A DNA stretch of 64,000 nucleotides from an uncultured Arachnia sp. (GCA_947493995.1 CANLTJ010000005.1:124001-188000); one strand, 5' to 3'. Shown: positions 11,564 to 19,813, numbered from the stretch's first letter. The notes: a model not told the origin generated them from the letters alone. Translations and numbers: made by a program.

Positions 11564-12946
11564 TTAGCCGGGGATGTCGGCCGGGTCGTTGACGATGGCG
11601 ACGAATAGCGGCCAGCCGGTGCGGGTGTCGAGGATGCGCATGATGAATGGACGGTCAACGGTCAGCTCGATGGCATCTCCGGGAGTGAAGCTTGACTCCG
11701 CAACCGCGGCCTCGGTGAGGGCGGCCCCCACGGTTCCCTTCGCTGTGACGGTGAGACGGACCTGCTGTGCCACCTGATCGGTGAAGGCGTTGTCAAATAT
11801 GCCGTCCATCTCGGACAGGTCGATTCCTTGCGCTCCCAGTGGCTCCAGAAGGTCCCACTTGGTTGTGATGTCGCTGGGCGGCATGGTGAGTGCCACGCCC
11901 GTTTCCGGGGAGCCGCTGAGGGCGGAAGCGCTGCCGTTGAGCGCGTCGAACTGGAGCCCGCTGGGATGGATGCCGCGCTCGGGCAGGATGATGTCCATGG
12001 CCAGCGCGTCATCGTAGGGAAGCCGGACGGCTTGCCACCCTTCGCCGGTTGCGTAGGGAACATTGAAGGTATCGCGCAGCGCATCGATGTTCGTCGTGTC
12101 TCCCTCACCAGTGGTGAATGACAGGAAGGCGTCGTCGTTCTCGAACGGCTGGCGCCACGCGGCGGCAAACAGGAGTGCATCCTGAGTGATGAGCCGGGTG
12201 TTCGGTTTGATCTCAATGTCTGACTCCTCGATCAATCCGGCAGTGTGCTCTCGTGCCCAGGCGTCGAGATCCGCTTTGGCATCGGCGCTGGGGATCCGCG
12301 TGGCGCCGGTGTCGTAGTAGCTGGCGAGTCGGTCGAGGAAGTCCTGCTTGATCTCGGCGTCATCCAGAATCACGACGCGGTTGGCCTGGTGCACCACGGG
12401 AGTCTCGGGTGGGTCGTCGGCGTCGACCGACGTAGGCAAATCCTCATACCCTTTGAGGGCTTGGCGGAGCGCCCCGACGGCAGCGGAGCGGTCGTCGCCG
12501 CTGAGATTGAACGCCTCATCAAGACTCGCCAAACTGTCCCCGGTGGCGCCCTCCGCGAGCATGGCCAACGTCACCGCCAAAGAGCTCGGAGCGATCGACA
12601 TGTTCTCGGTCCGCGCTCGCTCGTCAGCAACCATCAGGTTCCACGCAATGCGTGAGCTGGCGGTGGCCGCATCCGACGTGTGTGGCGTGTCTTCGAGGGG
12701 CAGGGCCAGAACGGCGGTTGCGCCTTGCAAGTCCTCAATGGCTGTGGCATTCCCTCTGGAACCCGCCCCACCCACCGTCAAGCCCAGCGGAACGGCGACG
12801 GCGACAGCCAGCGCGAGGGCTGCCACTCCGGTGACGGTACGGGCGCGACGGCGACGGCGTCGCTTGGCGCCGGCCAGCAGCGAGTCGGGAACCTTCCTGT
12901 GCGGCGCAACCCGGTTGAGTGTCTCGGAGATCCGGTCCTCATTCAT
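11564..12946 (-). CDS. Membrane-anchored serpin
   Basis: A 460-residue protein. Residues 1-38 are a basic cytoplasmic tail with six consecutive Arg, residues about 39-60 are one membrane segment, and the rest is a serpin (serine-protease inhibitor) domain that should lie outside the cell. Serpin hallmarks: the early helix segment NMSIAPSSLAVTLAML, the hinge KGTVGAALTEAA starting at residue 403, and the C-terminal block DRPFIMRILD...PLFVAIVNDP. P15 Gly, P14 Thr and small residues at P12-P10 fit an inhibitory loop, though P17 is Ala rather than Glu. Its ATG overlaps the sigma-factor stop (ATGA), the position normally held by an anti-sigma gene. Confidence 0.9.
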   Translation of the reverse strand: MNEDRISETLNRVAPHRKVPDSLLAGAKRRRRRRARTVTGVAALALAVAVAVPLGLTVGGAGSRGNATAIEDLQGATAVLALPLEDTPHTSDAATASSRIAWNLMVADERARTENMSIAPSSLAVTLAMLAEGATGDSLASLDEAFNLSGDDRSAAVGALRQALKGYEDLPTSVDADDPPETPVVHQANRVVILDDAEIKQDFLDRLASYYDTGATRIPSADAKADLDAWAREHTAGLIEESDIEIKPNTRLITQDALLFAAAWRQPFENDDAFLSFTTGEGDTTNIDALRDTFNVPYATGEGWQAVRLPYDDALAMDIILPERGIHPSGLQFDALNGSASALSGSPETGVALTMPPSDITTKWDLLEPLGAQGIDLSEMDGIFDNAFTDQVAQQVRLTVTAKGTVGAALTEAAVAESSFTPGDAIELTVDRPFIMRILDTRTGWPLFVAIVNDPADIPG

Positions 12947-13511
12947 TGCTGTGTCTCCTCGTCAGTCAGATGCACCGACCGTTGTAGGGCCGCGCACCCG
13001 CGGTGGGCGTACTTCTTGACCGTGCGCTCGCTGATGCCGAGCACTTGGGAGACCTCCGCGATCGGCCGGTCCTCCAAATACCGCAGTGACAGCACAGCTC
13101 GCTGCATGCGCGGGAGAGTATCCAGTGCGCGCAGCACATCGACGCGAATCTCGGCGGGCACGTGATCGTCGGCCTGTTCCGGCACCTGCGCGGTGACGGT
13201 TTCCAGCTCCTCCGACACCACCAGGACACGAACGTTCTGTACATGGTGGTTCGGAGATAGGTTTAGAACTTGTGGTCGTTGGCGAGCGCGTCGTACTTGC
13301 CCAACGACTTCACCAGCGCGGTCTGTAACAGGTCCTCGGCGTGGTGGTCGTCGCCGGTCAGGAGCCATGCAGCGCGCAGGAGGCCACTTCCGCGATCATC
13401 GAGGAATCGCTCGATGCCGTGCGCCGCACTGGACTTCGCCTGCTGTGCCCCGTGCTCCGCCGCGGCGATGGGCTCGGCGGACGTGACGACGGCGTTCGAC
13501 CATTCGTCCAT
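12943..13511 (-). pseudogene. SigE-family ECF-like sigma factor, broken by a stop and a frameshift
   Basis: The ATG at 13511 has AGGAGG six bases upstream. The first 82 codons encode region 2 (GLLRAAWLLTGDDHHAEDLL). An in-frame TAA at 13263-13265 interrupts, after which the same frame continues with TYLRTTMYRTFVSWWCRRSW, clear family sequence. Near 13203 the coding frame then moves by one base into ETVTAQVPEQ and a complete region 4 (LPRMQRAVLSLRYLED, helix-turn-helix IAEVSQVLGISERTVKKYA). Restoring one G at the GG of TGGAAACC would repair the shift, but the TAA needs a separate change. Either a recent pseudogene or sequence error. The serpin gene behind it is intact. Confidence 0.8.
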
Positions 13512-13531
13512 AACGACCTCCTACCCCCTCC

Positions 13532-13564
13532 GACGCTGTGACATGCCCCAAAGGTTGTCACAGC
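13532..13564 (-). promoter_or_regulatory. ECF-type promoter and palindrome upstream of the sigma/serpin pair
   Basis: On the minus strand an AACC box (13553-13556) is followed after 17 nt by CGTC (13532-13535), the arrangement seen at many ECF-sigma autoregulated promoters. The same region forms a 9-bp inverted repeat, GCTGTGACA (13535-13543) and TGTCACAGC (13556-13564), with a 12-nt spacer. It ends 20 nt upstream of the sigma start codon. Confidence 0.5.
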
Positions 13565-13823
13565 CTTCGAAAGTGCGCTGCCTCCGCTCACCGCGGAAGC
13601 CTGCGTTTGGGACGGACCCCATCTGCGAAGCCCGTCACGCTGGTCTGACACCGTTGGCCGCATGCTCGTCGCGTGCTGACAGTCCAGCAGAAGTTCGGGC
13701 CCGCCGATCCGTGGCTGTGGCACAGTGTTCGTCGATGGACTGTTGAGATGAAGGCGATGTCGGGCGGGCGTTCGACGCGGGAACATCCTCATCACCTTCA
13801 ATGTCGACCACTTTGGAGACCGC
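13565..13823. other. Intergenic region without a recognised gene
   Basis: Part of a 312-bp gap between the divergent sigma pseudogene and thioesterase genes. Short frames cross it, but none has a ribosome site or familiar sequence. The promoter of the thioesterase gene must lie here; I see no clear box. A GGAG at about 13812-13816 serves the start at 13824. Confidence 0.4.
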
Positions 13824-14345
13824 ATGAATTTAATCCTCAGGCTGCTCGCACTGCCCTTTCTTTCGCGACGCCGTCCCGAAGTGTCCCCGCTCGGGCCATG
13901 CCGAACTCCCTTCAGGGTGTGGCCGACGGATCTCGATGTCCTGCGCCATGTGAACAACGGTGTCTACCTCTCCCTCATGGACCTCGCCAGGGTTGATTTG
14001 ATGAATCGCGCTGGCTTCACACCAGGGCTCAGAAAACAGGGCTGGTATCCCGTAGTGGTTGCTGAGACCATTTCGTTTCGTCGCTCACTCACTCTGTTCC
14101 AGCGCTTCGAAATCATCAGTGAAGTCATCGGCTGGGATGACAAAGCGTTCTACCTCACGCAGGACTTCGAGCGCGACGGCGTCGTCGTCGCTTCTGCCGT
14201 GCTCAAGGCGAGATTCCTCGGCCGTGGAGCCGAACGAGTGTCGCCGCAGTCCGTCATAGACCTCTCACCCGTGACCATCGAGCAGCCCGAACTGCCGCAA
14301 TGGGTGGAAGAGACCCTTCGGACACCGGCTCTGCGGAACCCCTGA
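13824..14345 (+). CDS. Acyl-CoA thioesterase family protein (hot-dog fold)
   Basis: A 173-residue protein of the 4-hydroxybenzoyl-CoA-thioesterase-like group. The motif WPTDLDVLRHVNNGVYLSLMD near residues 33-53 is the hot-dog active-site region, with the Asp and the following Asn characteristic of the family. It probably hydrolyses acyl-CoA esters in the cytoplasm, substrate unknown. The first 20 residues are hydrophobic but followed by Arg-Arg, unlike a clean signal peptide. GGAG lies just upstream of the ATG. It is transcribed alone. Confidence 0.82.
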   Translation: MNLILRLLALPFLSRRRPEVSPLGPCRTPFRVWPTDLDVLRHVNNGVYLSLMDLARVDLMNRAGFTPGLRKQGWYPVVVAETISFRRSLTLFQRFEIISEVIGWDDKAFYLTQDFERDGVVVASAVLKARFLGRGAERVSPQSVIDLSPVTIEQPELPQWVEETLRTPALRNP

Positions 14346-14453
14346 ACCTGATTCAGTCGAGGTGCGCACATGACCCGACACGGGCCCTTGGGATGCCGTG
14401 GGACGGTTGAGGAGAGCGTCGGTCGACCCTGCCGAGGCGGATCCATGGAAGTT

Positions 14454-14505
14454 TAGCCTGAATGCAGGCTATTTAGTGGCTATTAGTCGAGCTAGAATAC
14501 CCAAT
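14454..14505 (+). promoter_or_regulatory. Promoter and palindromic operator of the Phd/RelE-type module
   Basis: A perfect inverted repeat, TAGCCTG (14454-14460) and CAGGCTA (14465-14471), with a 4-nt centre lies where the -35 region should be. TAGAAT (14493-14498) is a near-consensus -10 box seven nt before the antitoxin ATG, so the transcript is probably leaderless. The palindrome is well placed for autorepression by the antitoxin, as is usual for such modules. Confidence 0.55.
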
Positions 14506-14781
14506 ATGAAGAGCGTGAGCCTGAGTGAGGCCAAGGACAAACTGTCGGCTCTCGTGGACGAGGCCAGCCGTGAGCATGAGATCATACGGATCACTCGACA
14601 TGGGCAGGGCGCTGCTGTGCTGATGAGCGAAGATGCTCTTGAGTCACTTCAGGAGACCGTGTTCTGGCTCACCCAACCCCAGGTCCGCGAAGACATTGCC
14701 CAGAGCAAGCAGGCCGCTGAGGAAGGACGGACTGTCAGCGCGAAGGATGCACGCGCCCGATACGGCCTGACGGAATCGTGA
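14506..14781 (+). CDS. Type II antitoxin, Phd/YefM family
   Basis: A 91-residue protein opening with the Phd/YefM DNA-binding motif (VSLSEAKDKLSALVDEA, then RITRHGQGAAVLMS). The C-terminal 35 residues are charged and likely bind the toxin. The ATG at 14506 is chosen over an open upstream extension because the TAGAAT box is seven nt away and the family motif starts at residue 4. It overlaps the toxin gene by four bases. It is expected to neutralise the toxin and to repress the operon at the palindrome upstream. Confidence 0.9.
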   Translation: MKSVSLSEAKDKLSALVDEASREHEIIRITRHGQGAAVLMSEDALESLQETVFWLTQPQVREDIAQSKQAAEEGRTVSAKDARARYGLTES

Positions 14782-15047
14782 GCTGGGACGTACGGCTCGC
14801 GCCGAGCGCAATCCGCGGGCTGGATCGTCTTCCGCCACGGATCGCGGCCGCGGTGGTTGAGTTCGCCACAACCACACTTCCAGCCAACCCCGAGCGAATG
14901 AGCAAGCCCCTCCACGGTGAACTCGAAGGAATGCGCTCAGCACGCCGCGGCGACTACCGCGTGCTGTTCTCACTTGACGCGCCCACTGGAACGCTCCTGG
15001 TGGTTCGGATCGCGCACCGAGCCGACGTCTACAGGGGGAGGTACTGA
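14778..15047 (+). CDS. Type II toxin, RelE/ParE family
   Basis: An 89-residue protein with the RelE/ParE superfamily pattern: RLAPSAIRGLDRLPPRI at the N terminus, KPLHGELEGMRSARRGDYRVLF in the middle, and the terminal IAHRADVYR. Arg residues in RRGDYRVLF and the terminal HR...Y resemble the RNase surface of RelE. It probably cleaves mRNA at the ribosome when free of antitoxin. The GTG start overlaps the antitoxin stop (GTGA). Both genes look intact, so the module may be active. Confidence 0.9.
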   Translation: MSWDVRLAPSAIRGLDRLPPRIAAAVVEFATTTLPANPERMSKPLHGELEGMRSARRGDYRVLFSLDAPTGTLLVVRIAHRADVYRGRY

Positions 15048-15139
15048 ACGAGGCAGTTGATGGCTCGGCTTTCGCCATGTCGGCGGGAGCTGATGTATGG
15101 GGACCGTCCATGCAGCGGCCCTGATGAGCGCCGCGACAC

Positions 15140-15682
15140 TTATGCTGGAAGAGCCAAAGCCAGAACCTCAGCCATAGGCAATCGTGCGACGTCGGAACCA
15201 CGCAGCGCGACTTTGCTGCCCCGGATGCCGGAGCCGATCACCACCCAGCCCGCCTGTGCCACGTTCTCGTCAACCAGGATCGGCCACTCGGCGGGCAGCC
15301 CGACGGGCGTGATGCCGCCGTATGCCATGGAGGTGAGCTGCGTCGCTGATTCCATCGATGCGAATGACATCTTGCGGACTCCCAAGTGCTTCCGGACGGT
15401 CTTGTTGACATCTGCCTTGTCCGTCGCCAGCACCATCACAGCGGCCATCGTGGTCACTTCACCGCGCCTGCCCTCCACGACGACGCAGTTAGCCGAGGCC
15501 GCCAACTCCACCCCATAGGCCTCGCAGAACGCGGCCGTGTCGGCCAACTGTTCGTCGATGGGGGCGACGAACGCCTCGAGCCCGCCGATGGCTGACGCCG
15601 TCACCGGTGCCAGTAGCTCCGGTCGCTCGTCAGCGGGTTGCCAATCAAGGTTGCCGGGAAGGTCAGTTGCAGATTGGGTCAC
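15140..15682 (-). CDS. YbaK/EbsC-type aminoacyl-tRNA editing domain protein
   Basis: A 180-residue stand-alone editing-domain protein. The central VVVEGRRG...AAVMVLATDKADVNKTVRKHLG and the signature GGITPVGLP near residue 128 are typical of YbaK/ProX proteins, which hydrolyse mischarged aminoacyl-tRNAs such as Cys- or Ala-tRNA(Pro). It starts with GTG at 15682, preceded by GGAG. It is a single gene, convergent with the toxin gene and divergent from a GNAT gene. The exact tRNA specificity cannot be read from the sequence. Confidence 0.85.
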   Translation of the reverse strand: MTQSATDLPGNLDWQPADERPELLAPVTASAIGGLEAFVAPIDEQLADTAAFCEAYGVELAASANCVVVEGRRGEVTTMAAVMVLATDKADVNKTVRKHLGVRKMSFASMESATQLTSMAYGGITPVGLPAEWPILVDENVAQAGWVVIGSGIRGSKVALRGSDVARLPMAEVLALALPA

Positions 15683-15737
15683 GGCTCCAACTTACAGAAC
15701 CTCTCGGGAGGACTCGAGGTTCAGGCATGCTGGGGTT

Positions 15738-16220
15738 GTGGCCGTTGTCCTTCGACCTGCAGTCGCCTCCGACGCAGACTTCCTGACCGACATGGTGGTG
15801 GCGGCCGCTTTCTGGAGACCCGATGGGCCATCGGGATCACGCGACGACGTGTTGCTAACCCCGGAGTTGGCGCACTACGTCGCCGGATGGCCTCAACCCG
15901 GCGACCTCGGGGTCATCGCCGAATCCGACAGACCCGTCGGCGCCGCTTGGCTGCGGTTCTTCACCGCCGAGGACCCCGGCTATGGCTTCATCGACGCCAC
16001 TGTTCCAGAACTCTCGATGGGCGTCGCACGAGCGTGGCGAGGTCGAGGGGTGGGCCGCAGTCTGCTGACCGCGCTGATCGCAGCTGCACGCGATACCGGG
16101 ATTCCCACAATCAGCCTCAGCGTGGAGACCGACAACTTCGCGCTTCGTCTCTACCAGGACGTCGGCTTCGAGCCGGTCCGCGCGGAATCCGGGTCGGTAA
16201 CGATGACACTTCAGCTTTGA
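15738..16220 (+). CDS. GNAT family N-acetyltransferase
   Basis: A 160-residue acetyl-CoA-dependent acetyltransferase. The acetyl-CoA loop is WRGRGVGRSLL and the C-terminal region SLSVETDNFALRLYQDVGF is typical GNAT sequence. The start is placed at the GTG at 15738, which gives the usual N terminus VLRPAVASDADFL; the frame is open further upstream without a ribosome site. The substrate is unknown. It is divergent from the YbaK-like gene with only 55 bp between them. Confidence 0.83.
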   Translation: MAVVLRPAVASDADFLTDMVVAAAFWRPDGPSGSRDDVLLTPELAHYVAGWPQPGDLGVIAESDRPVGAAWLRFFTAEDPGYGFIDATVPELSMGVARAWRGRGVGRSLLTALIAAARDTGIPTISLSVETDNFALRLYQDVGFEPVRAESGSVTMTLQL

Positions 16221-16404
16221 TGCCTGTCGCACAGTGAGGGTTCCCCGTACACCGGAATGCCTTATGCCAACGTCAGTCACCCTTCTCCAGATACGACTTT
16301 CAAGCACGTCCACGAGAGGAGCCAATAGCTCGGCGTGCTGCAGCGTTCCAGAGCTGTCACGAATTGCAGCGCCTCAGGTCCGGCACGAGAGCATGGAGCG
16401 CGGC

Positions 16405-16836
16405 TCAACCCTCCAAGGCTTCCGTCAGGACCATCAGTACTGCGCCGTTGGAGTCCGAGATGGTCAGAGTTCGGTCGCGCACCTCCACAGAGGCGGCTGC
16501 TTCGAGGGCGGCGATGAAGTGCTCCTCCTGCTCCACAGCCTCTGGAGGGCCGGGCAGCTCCGTGCTCGCCACTTCCGAGAAGCTGATTTCATCTCCTGAG
16601 AGTTCATAGGCCGCCGTGAAGCGGTTCACGCCGATGGTGCCCCACACCTCTTCATCGGCGAGCTCGAAGCTGGGCATTGTCTGGCCATAGGAGTTCACTG
16701 GGACGGATTCATCGGCGAAGGATTCGAGGATCCAGATCGTCTCCTCGACTTCGGGCTCCTCAGAGGTCGCGGCGCACCCGGCGAGTGCGAGGGCTACCGA
16801 CAGCACGACGGCCAGCAAGCCAAGCACCGTCTTCAT
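16405..16836 (-). CDS. META-domain lipoprotein
   Basis: A 143-residue exported lipoprotein. The signal peptide is followed by the lipobox LAGC with Cys21, then a short acidic linker and a META/HslJ-like domain recognised by the pattern IGVNRFTAAYELSGDEISF. META proteins are small envelope proteins of poorly defined role, often linked to stress or protein quality at the surface. The gene is monocistronic. The ATG is preceded by a GGAG-like site in GAGGAGATCC. Confidence 0.75.
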   Translation of the reverse strand: MKTVLGLLAVVLSVALALAGCAATSEEPEVEETIWILESFADESVPVNSYGQTMPSFELADEEVWGTIGVNRFTAAYELSGDEISFSEVASTELPGPPEAVEQEEHFIAALEAAASVEVRDRTLTISDSNGAVLMVLTEALEG

Positions 16837-17029
16837 TGCTGGATCTCCTCATTCCTCAACGCGGCCTGCATGTCAGACTATCCGGCCGAGACCGGCGCAG
16901 GGTCAGCACATCAGCGCTGTCGGTGAGGTAGTTCTCCCGTCATTGGCCCGATTCGACCTCACTTGGTTGCCGATTGGACAACTAAGTGCGAAGCTGAAAG
17001 AGCACTCATATTGGAAGGGTGGAGTCTCC

Positions 17030-17512
17030 ATGACCTCGTCACAACAACCAACCGGTCCCACCGAGCGGGAACAACTGTCGTCCATCCAGTCGGCGCGTCA
17101 AGGGGCTGTCAGCAGCACCCTCCGCCCGAAATGGTGGAGCGTCGGCTTCGCCCTCACGCTGGGGTTTGCCTTCGGCGTCGCCCTGCTCAGGACCCCCGCA
17201 GGTTGGATTGCGGGTGCTGCGATTTTGGTTCTTGGTGTGGTCGCATTCTTTGTGCTTGATCGACGCGTAAGGCGACGGCAGGGCAGGTTGTTGAAGGTCA
17301 ATAGCCGCAGCGTACTCGGCTTCTTCGCGGTCTACGCCATCGCTTTCATTCTCGGTCAAATCCGGCCCCCTGCTACGTGGCAACCATGGTTCTCCATCGC
17401 CGCGGGAGCGCTTTTCGCCCTCATCTCCTACCTCTATCTCCGGTGGGATGATGCTGACACCGCCAGACGCTTGGCCTCCGGCGACTTCGACCCCGGCGAC
17501 CTCATGCCGTGA
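17030..17512 (+). CDS. Four-TM membrane protein, unknown function
   Basis: A 160-residue protein with a hydrophilic N terminus of about 35 residues and four predicted membrane segments arranged as two pairs around a basic loop (LDRRVRRRQGR). The ATG at 17030 is preferred over upstream codons because GGGTGGAG is six bases before it. It overlaps the following regulator gene by four bases (GTGA). The same pairing of a small membrane protein with a winged-helix regulator is common in actinobacteria, but I do not recognise a function. Confidence 0.75.
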   Translation: MTSSQQPTGPTEREQLSSIQSARQGAVSSTLRPKWWSVGFALTLGFAFGVALLRTPAGWIAGAAILVLGVVAFFVLDRRVRRRQGRLLKVNSRSVLGFFAVYAIAFILGQIRPPATWQPWFSIAAGALFALISYLYLRWDDADTARRLASGDFDPGDLMP

Positions 17513-17841
17513 CTCAACAACCCGACGCCTTCGACGGCCTCATCCACTCCCCCGTGCGGCTACGGATCTGTGCGGCGCTCGCCACGGCCACGGCTCTGGA
17601 GTTCACTGCGATCGAGGACGCTCTGGACCTCTCCACCTCGGCCCTGTCGAAACAGTTGCGCATTCTGGGGGAGGCTGGCTACGTCACGCTCGACAAACGG
17701 AAACAGGCATTCGGCCGGCCACGCACCTGGGTCTCGCTGACTCGCATGGGCCGCCGCGCCTTTGACGCGCACGTCACAGCCCTGCGACGGCTGCTGGACG
17801 GCGACGAGGGTGTGCCGGGATACCCACCCCGAGACCAGTGA
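17509..17841 (+). CDS. Winged-helix transcriptional regulator
   Basis: A 110-residue DNA-binding protein of the short MarR-like winged-helix group. The recognition helix region is LDLSTSALSKQLRILGEAGYVTLDKR and the wing follows at RPRTWVSLTRMGRRAF. No effector domain is present, so it probably senses through its dimer interface. It is translationally coupled to the membrane protein before it and likely regulates that gene or the next membrane-protein gene at 17944. Confidence 0.85.
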   Translation: MTQQPDAFDGLIHSPVRLRICAALATATALEFTAIEDALDLSTSALSKQLRILGEAGYVTLDKRKQAFGRPRTWVSLTRMGRRAFDAHVTALRRLLDGDEGVPGYPPRDQ

Positions 17842-17943
17842 ACAAGCACAGACCAGATGGGCCCTGCTCGCGGAACCAAGTACGGCGAGGAGTTGTCGCT
17901 TAGGATTCACCGAAAGGCTCAGTCCGCCAAAGGAGGCGCAGTA

Positions 17944-18431
17944 ATGAACGAGGTGCAGTTCGATACTGAGACAACCACAGACGGGCGCAGAAGCAGTGGA
18001 GTTTCCACAACGGACTGGCTGTGCTTGCGGCGGTCGGGCTCCTCGCCGTGGCGCTCCTGCTTGAGTGGTTGAGGCCGACCGAACTTTTCGCTGGCATGCC
18101 CCTCTGGGCCGACGGCGTCCTCAGCCAGGTGCGCTTCGCACTGATACTGGCAGCGGGCACCGTGATCGGCATGTTGCTGGCTACCCGGATTCTGCAGGTA
18201 CACGTCGGGCGCCGGGGTGCCAACATATTGGCGGTGTGGGGAGTCGTGGCTTTGGTGCTGGCAGCGATGCTTCAGTCCGCTCTCGTCCTATTCAGTGTCT
18301 ACCTGCAGGAGGCGGGGCGTCCGGCGATATTCGCTGCTGTGAGCATCTCGGAACTCGTGAGCGGATCGATGGCTATTGGCGCTTCGATGCTGGCGTTGGC
18401 GTTCGTGGGTCGTATTCGCGCCGAACGCTGA
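17944..18431 (+). pseudogene. Membrane protein with an N-terminal frameshift
   Basis: The ATG at 17944 has an excellent ribosome site (AAAGGAGG, eight bases upstream) but its frame stops at 18072. From about 17998 a second frame reads SFHNGLAVLAAVGLLAVALLLEW and continues through four membrane segments to 18431. Adding one G to the GG at 17998-17999 joins the two into a protein of about 160 residues. Otherwise only the internal GTG at 18021, without a ribosome site, could start the membrane part (136 codons). It follows the membrane-protein/regulator pair and may belong with it. Function unknown. Confidence 0.6.
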
Positions 18432-18505
18432 ACGCCGGAGGCAGTCGGCCTCGACCAGCCGACTCCCCGATGAGCAGCATGGACTTCGCCTCCGTTGATG
18501 GTCGG

Positions 18506-19768
18506 TTACCGGGGGTCAAGGTCTGGGATTCGGATGCAGGGGACGGCCGACACGAGAATGAGGGTTGCCCAAAGTGCGATCGCAGGTTCGATGCCGAGTC
18601 TGGTGCCGATAAGTCCGGTCATTAGCGCGGACAGGGGCATGACTCCAAGTGTGATGGTTCGTTGTGCGGCAACGACGCTACCGAGCTTCCCTGGCGGCGC
18701 CAGGCGTGGGACCAGATCGGAGCCGGCGACGTTGGCGACGGCGGCTGAGCCTCCTGCGAGGACGAACTGCAAGCCCAGCCACCCCTCGGGCGGTCCGGGG
18801 AGAATGTCGAAGATGGCGCCGCCGAGCGCAAGGCCCAGAATTCCAAGACTGGCTCCCACCGAGGCCACGACACGGACGGTAGCCAAGCCAAGCGCGGCAG
18901 TGATTCGGGAGGCAACAGTGGCGGCAAGCACCCCGGCGACGGCACCCGCTGCCGCCAGCGCAGCGAATGCTGGCGGGGAAACATCCAGGTGGCGGAGGGC
19001 TACAACAGGGACCACGGTGTTGGCGGCCATCACCCCTGCATTGTTCAGCATGTTGGCCACGGTGATGCGACGCATCGTGGAATGAGCCATCAGGTGTGAG
19101 ATACCGGCTCGCCCTTGAACCCACATGGAGGCACGCTCAGTTGGTGGTGGTGTTGTAACGGACGCGGACTGGTGGATGTGCCGCTGAGTGAGTGACGACA
19201 GTAGGTATGCGGCGGCAGGCGCGATCCACGCCGTGGGGGCCGCGACGATCAGCAGGAGCCCCGAGAGCAGCGGCGGTCCAACGACGGTGCCTGATTGGGT
19301 ACCTGCGTGTACCCGCCCGAAGGCCTCGCGGATGTGATCCGGTGCAGTGAGCTTCGGCACCAGTAAGGACTGCCCAGTGGTGTAGAACACATCAGCTATG
19401 CCGATGATCAGCGCCGCCATCACCAGCACTGTTGTGCCCGCAGCACCCTGCAGCCAACCACCTCGCCAGCACGCAATGACAGCCACAGCCACACCCGCGC
19501 GTGTCAACGTGCTCCCGGTCATGATCCTGCCCGGTGCATCCGTGCGATCAGCAAGGATTCCGATCGGCAGCCCCAGCAGGAGGAAAGCCATGAGTCCCAA
19601 GGCATTGAGCACCCCCACCAGGCCCGTGTCCGCGCCGAGCGTGACGACAGCGATGATCGGCAGGAGCGTCCTCGCCATTGAATCAGCCAGTCCCTCCAGC
19701 GTGGACGTGACCACCAGCCACCGGAGTGGAGGCACAGATCCGAAGCGGTCATCGTTCTGTAAGGCCAT
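18506..19768 (-). CDS. MFS transporter
   Basis: A major-facilitator protein of about 420 residues with 12 predicted membrane segments in two halves. The loop GLPIGILADRTDAPGR between segments 2 and 3 is the MFS signature region. It resembles drug/efflux MFS proteins. The frame extends to an ATG at 19813; the ATG at 19768 is preferred because a perfect palindrome lies directly before it and the N terminus then matches the usual length, but neither start has a clear ribosome site. The substrate is unknown. Confidence 0.85.
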   Translation of the reverse strand: MALQNDDRFGSVPPLRWLVVTSTLEGLADSMARTLLPIIAVVTLGADTGLVGVLNALGLMAFLLLGLPIGILADRTDAPGRIMTGSTLTRAGVAVAVIACWRGGWLQGAAGTTVLVMAALIIGIADVFYTTGQSLLVPKLTAPDHIREAFGRVHAGTQSGTVVGPPLLSGLLLIVAAPTAWIAPAAAYLLSSLTQRHIHQSASVTTPPPTERASMWVQGRAGISHLMAHSTMRRITVANMLNNAGVMAANTVVPVVALRHLDVSPPAFAALAAAGAVAGVLAATVASRITAALGLATVRVVASVGASLGILGLALGGAIFDILPGPPEGWLGLQFVLAGGSAAVANVAGSDLVPRLAPPGKLGSVVAAQRTITLGVMPLSALMTGLIGTRLGIEPAIALWATLILVSAVPCIRIPDLDPR

Positions 19769-19787
19769 GCCTGACAGCTTGTCAGGC
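19769..19787. promoter_or_regulatory. Perfect 19-bp palindrome (operator candidate)
   Basis: GCCTGACA (19769-19776) and TGTCAGGC (19780-19787) form a perfect inverted repeat around GCT. It touches the preferred start codon of the MFS gene and lies 27 nt from the start of the divergent zinc-finger gene, so a bound regulator would control the efflux gene. If the MFS protein starts at 19813 it is inside the coding region. Confidence 0.45.
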
Positions 19788-19813
19788 GCTGCCTTACACG
19801 GCAAGATCGTCAT

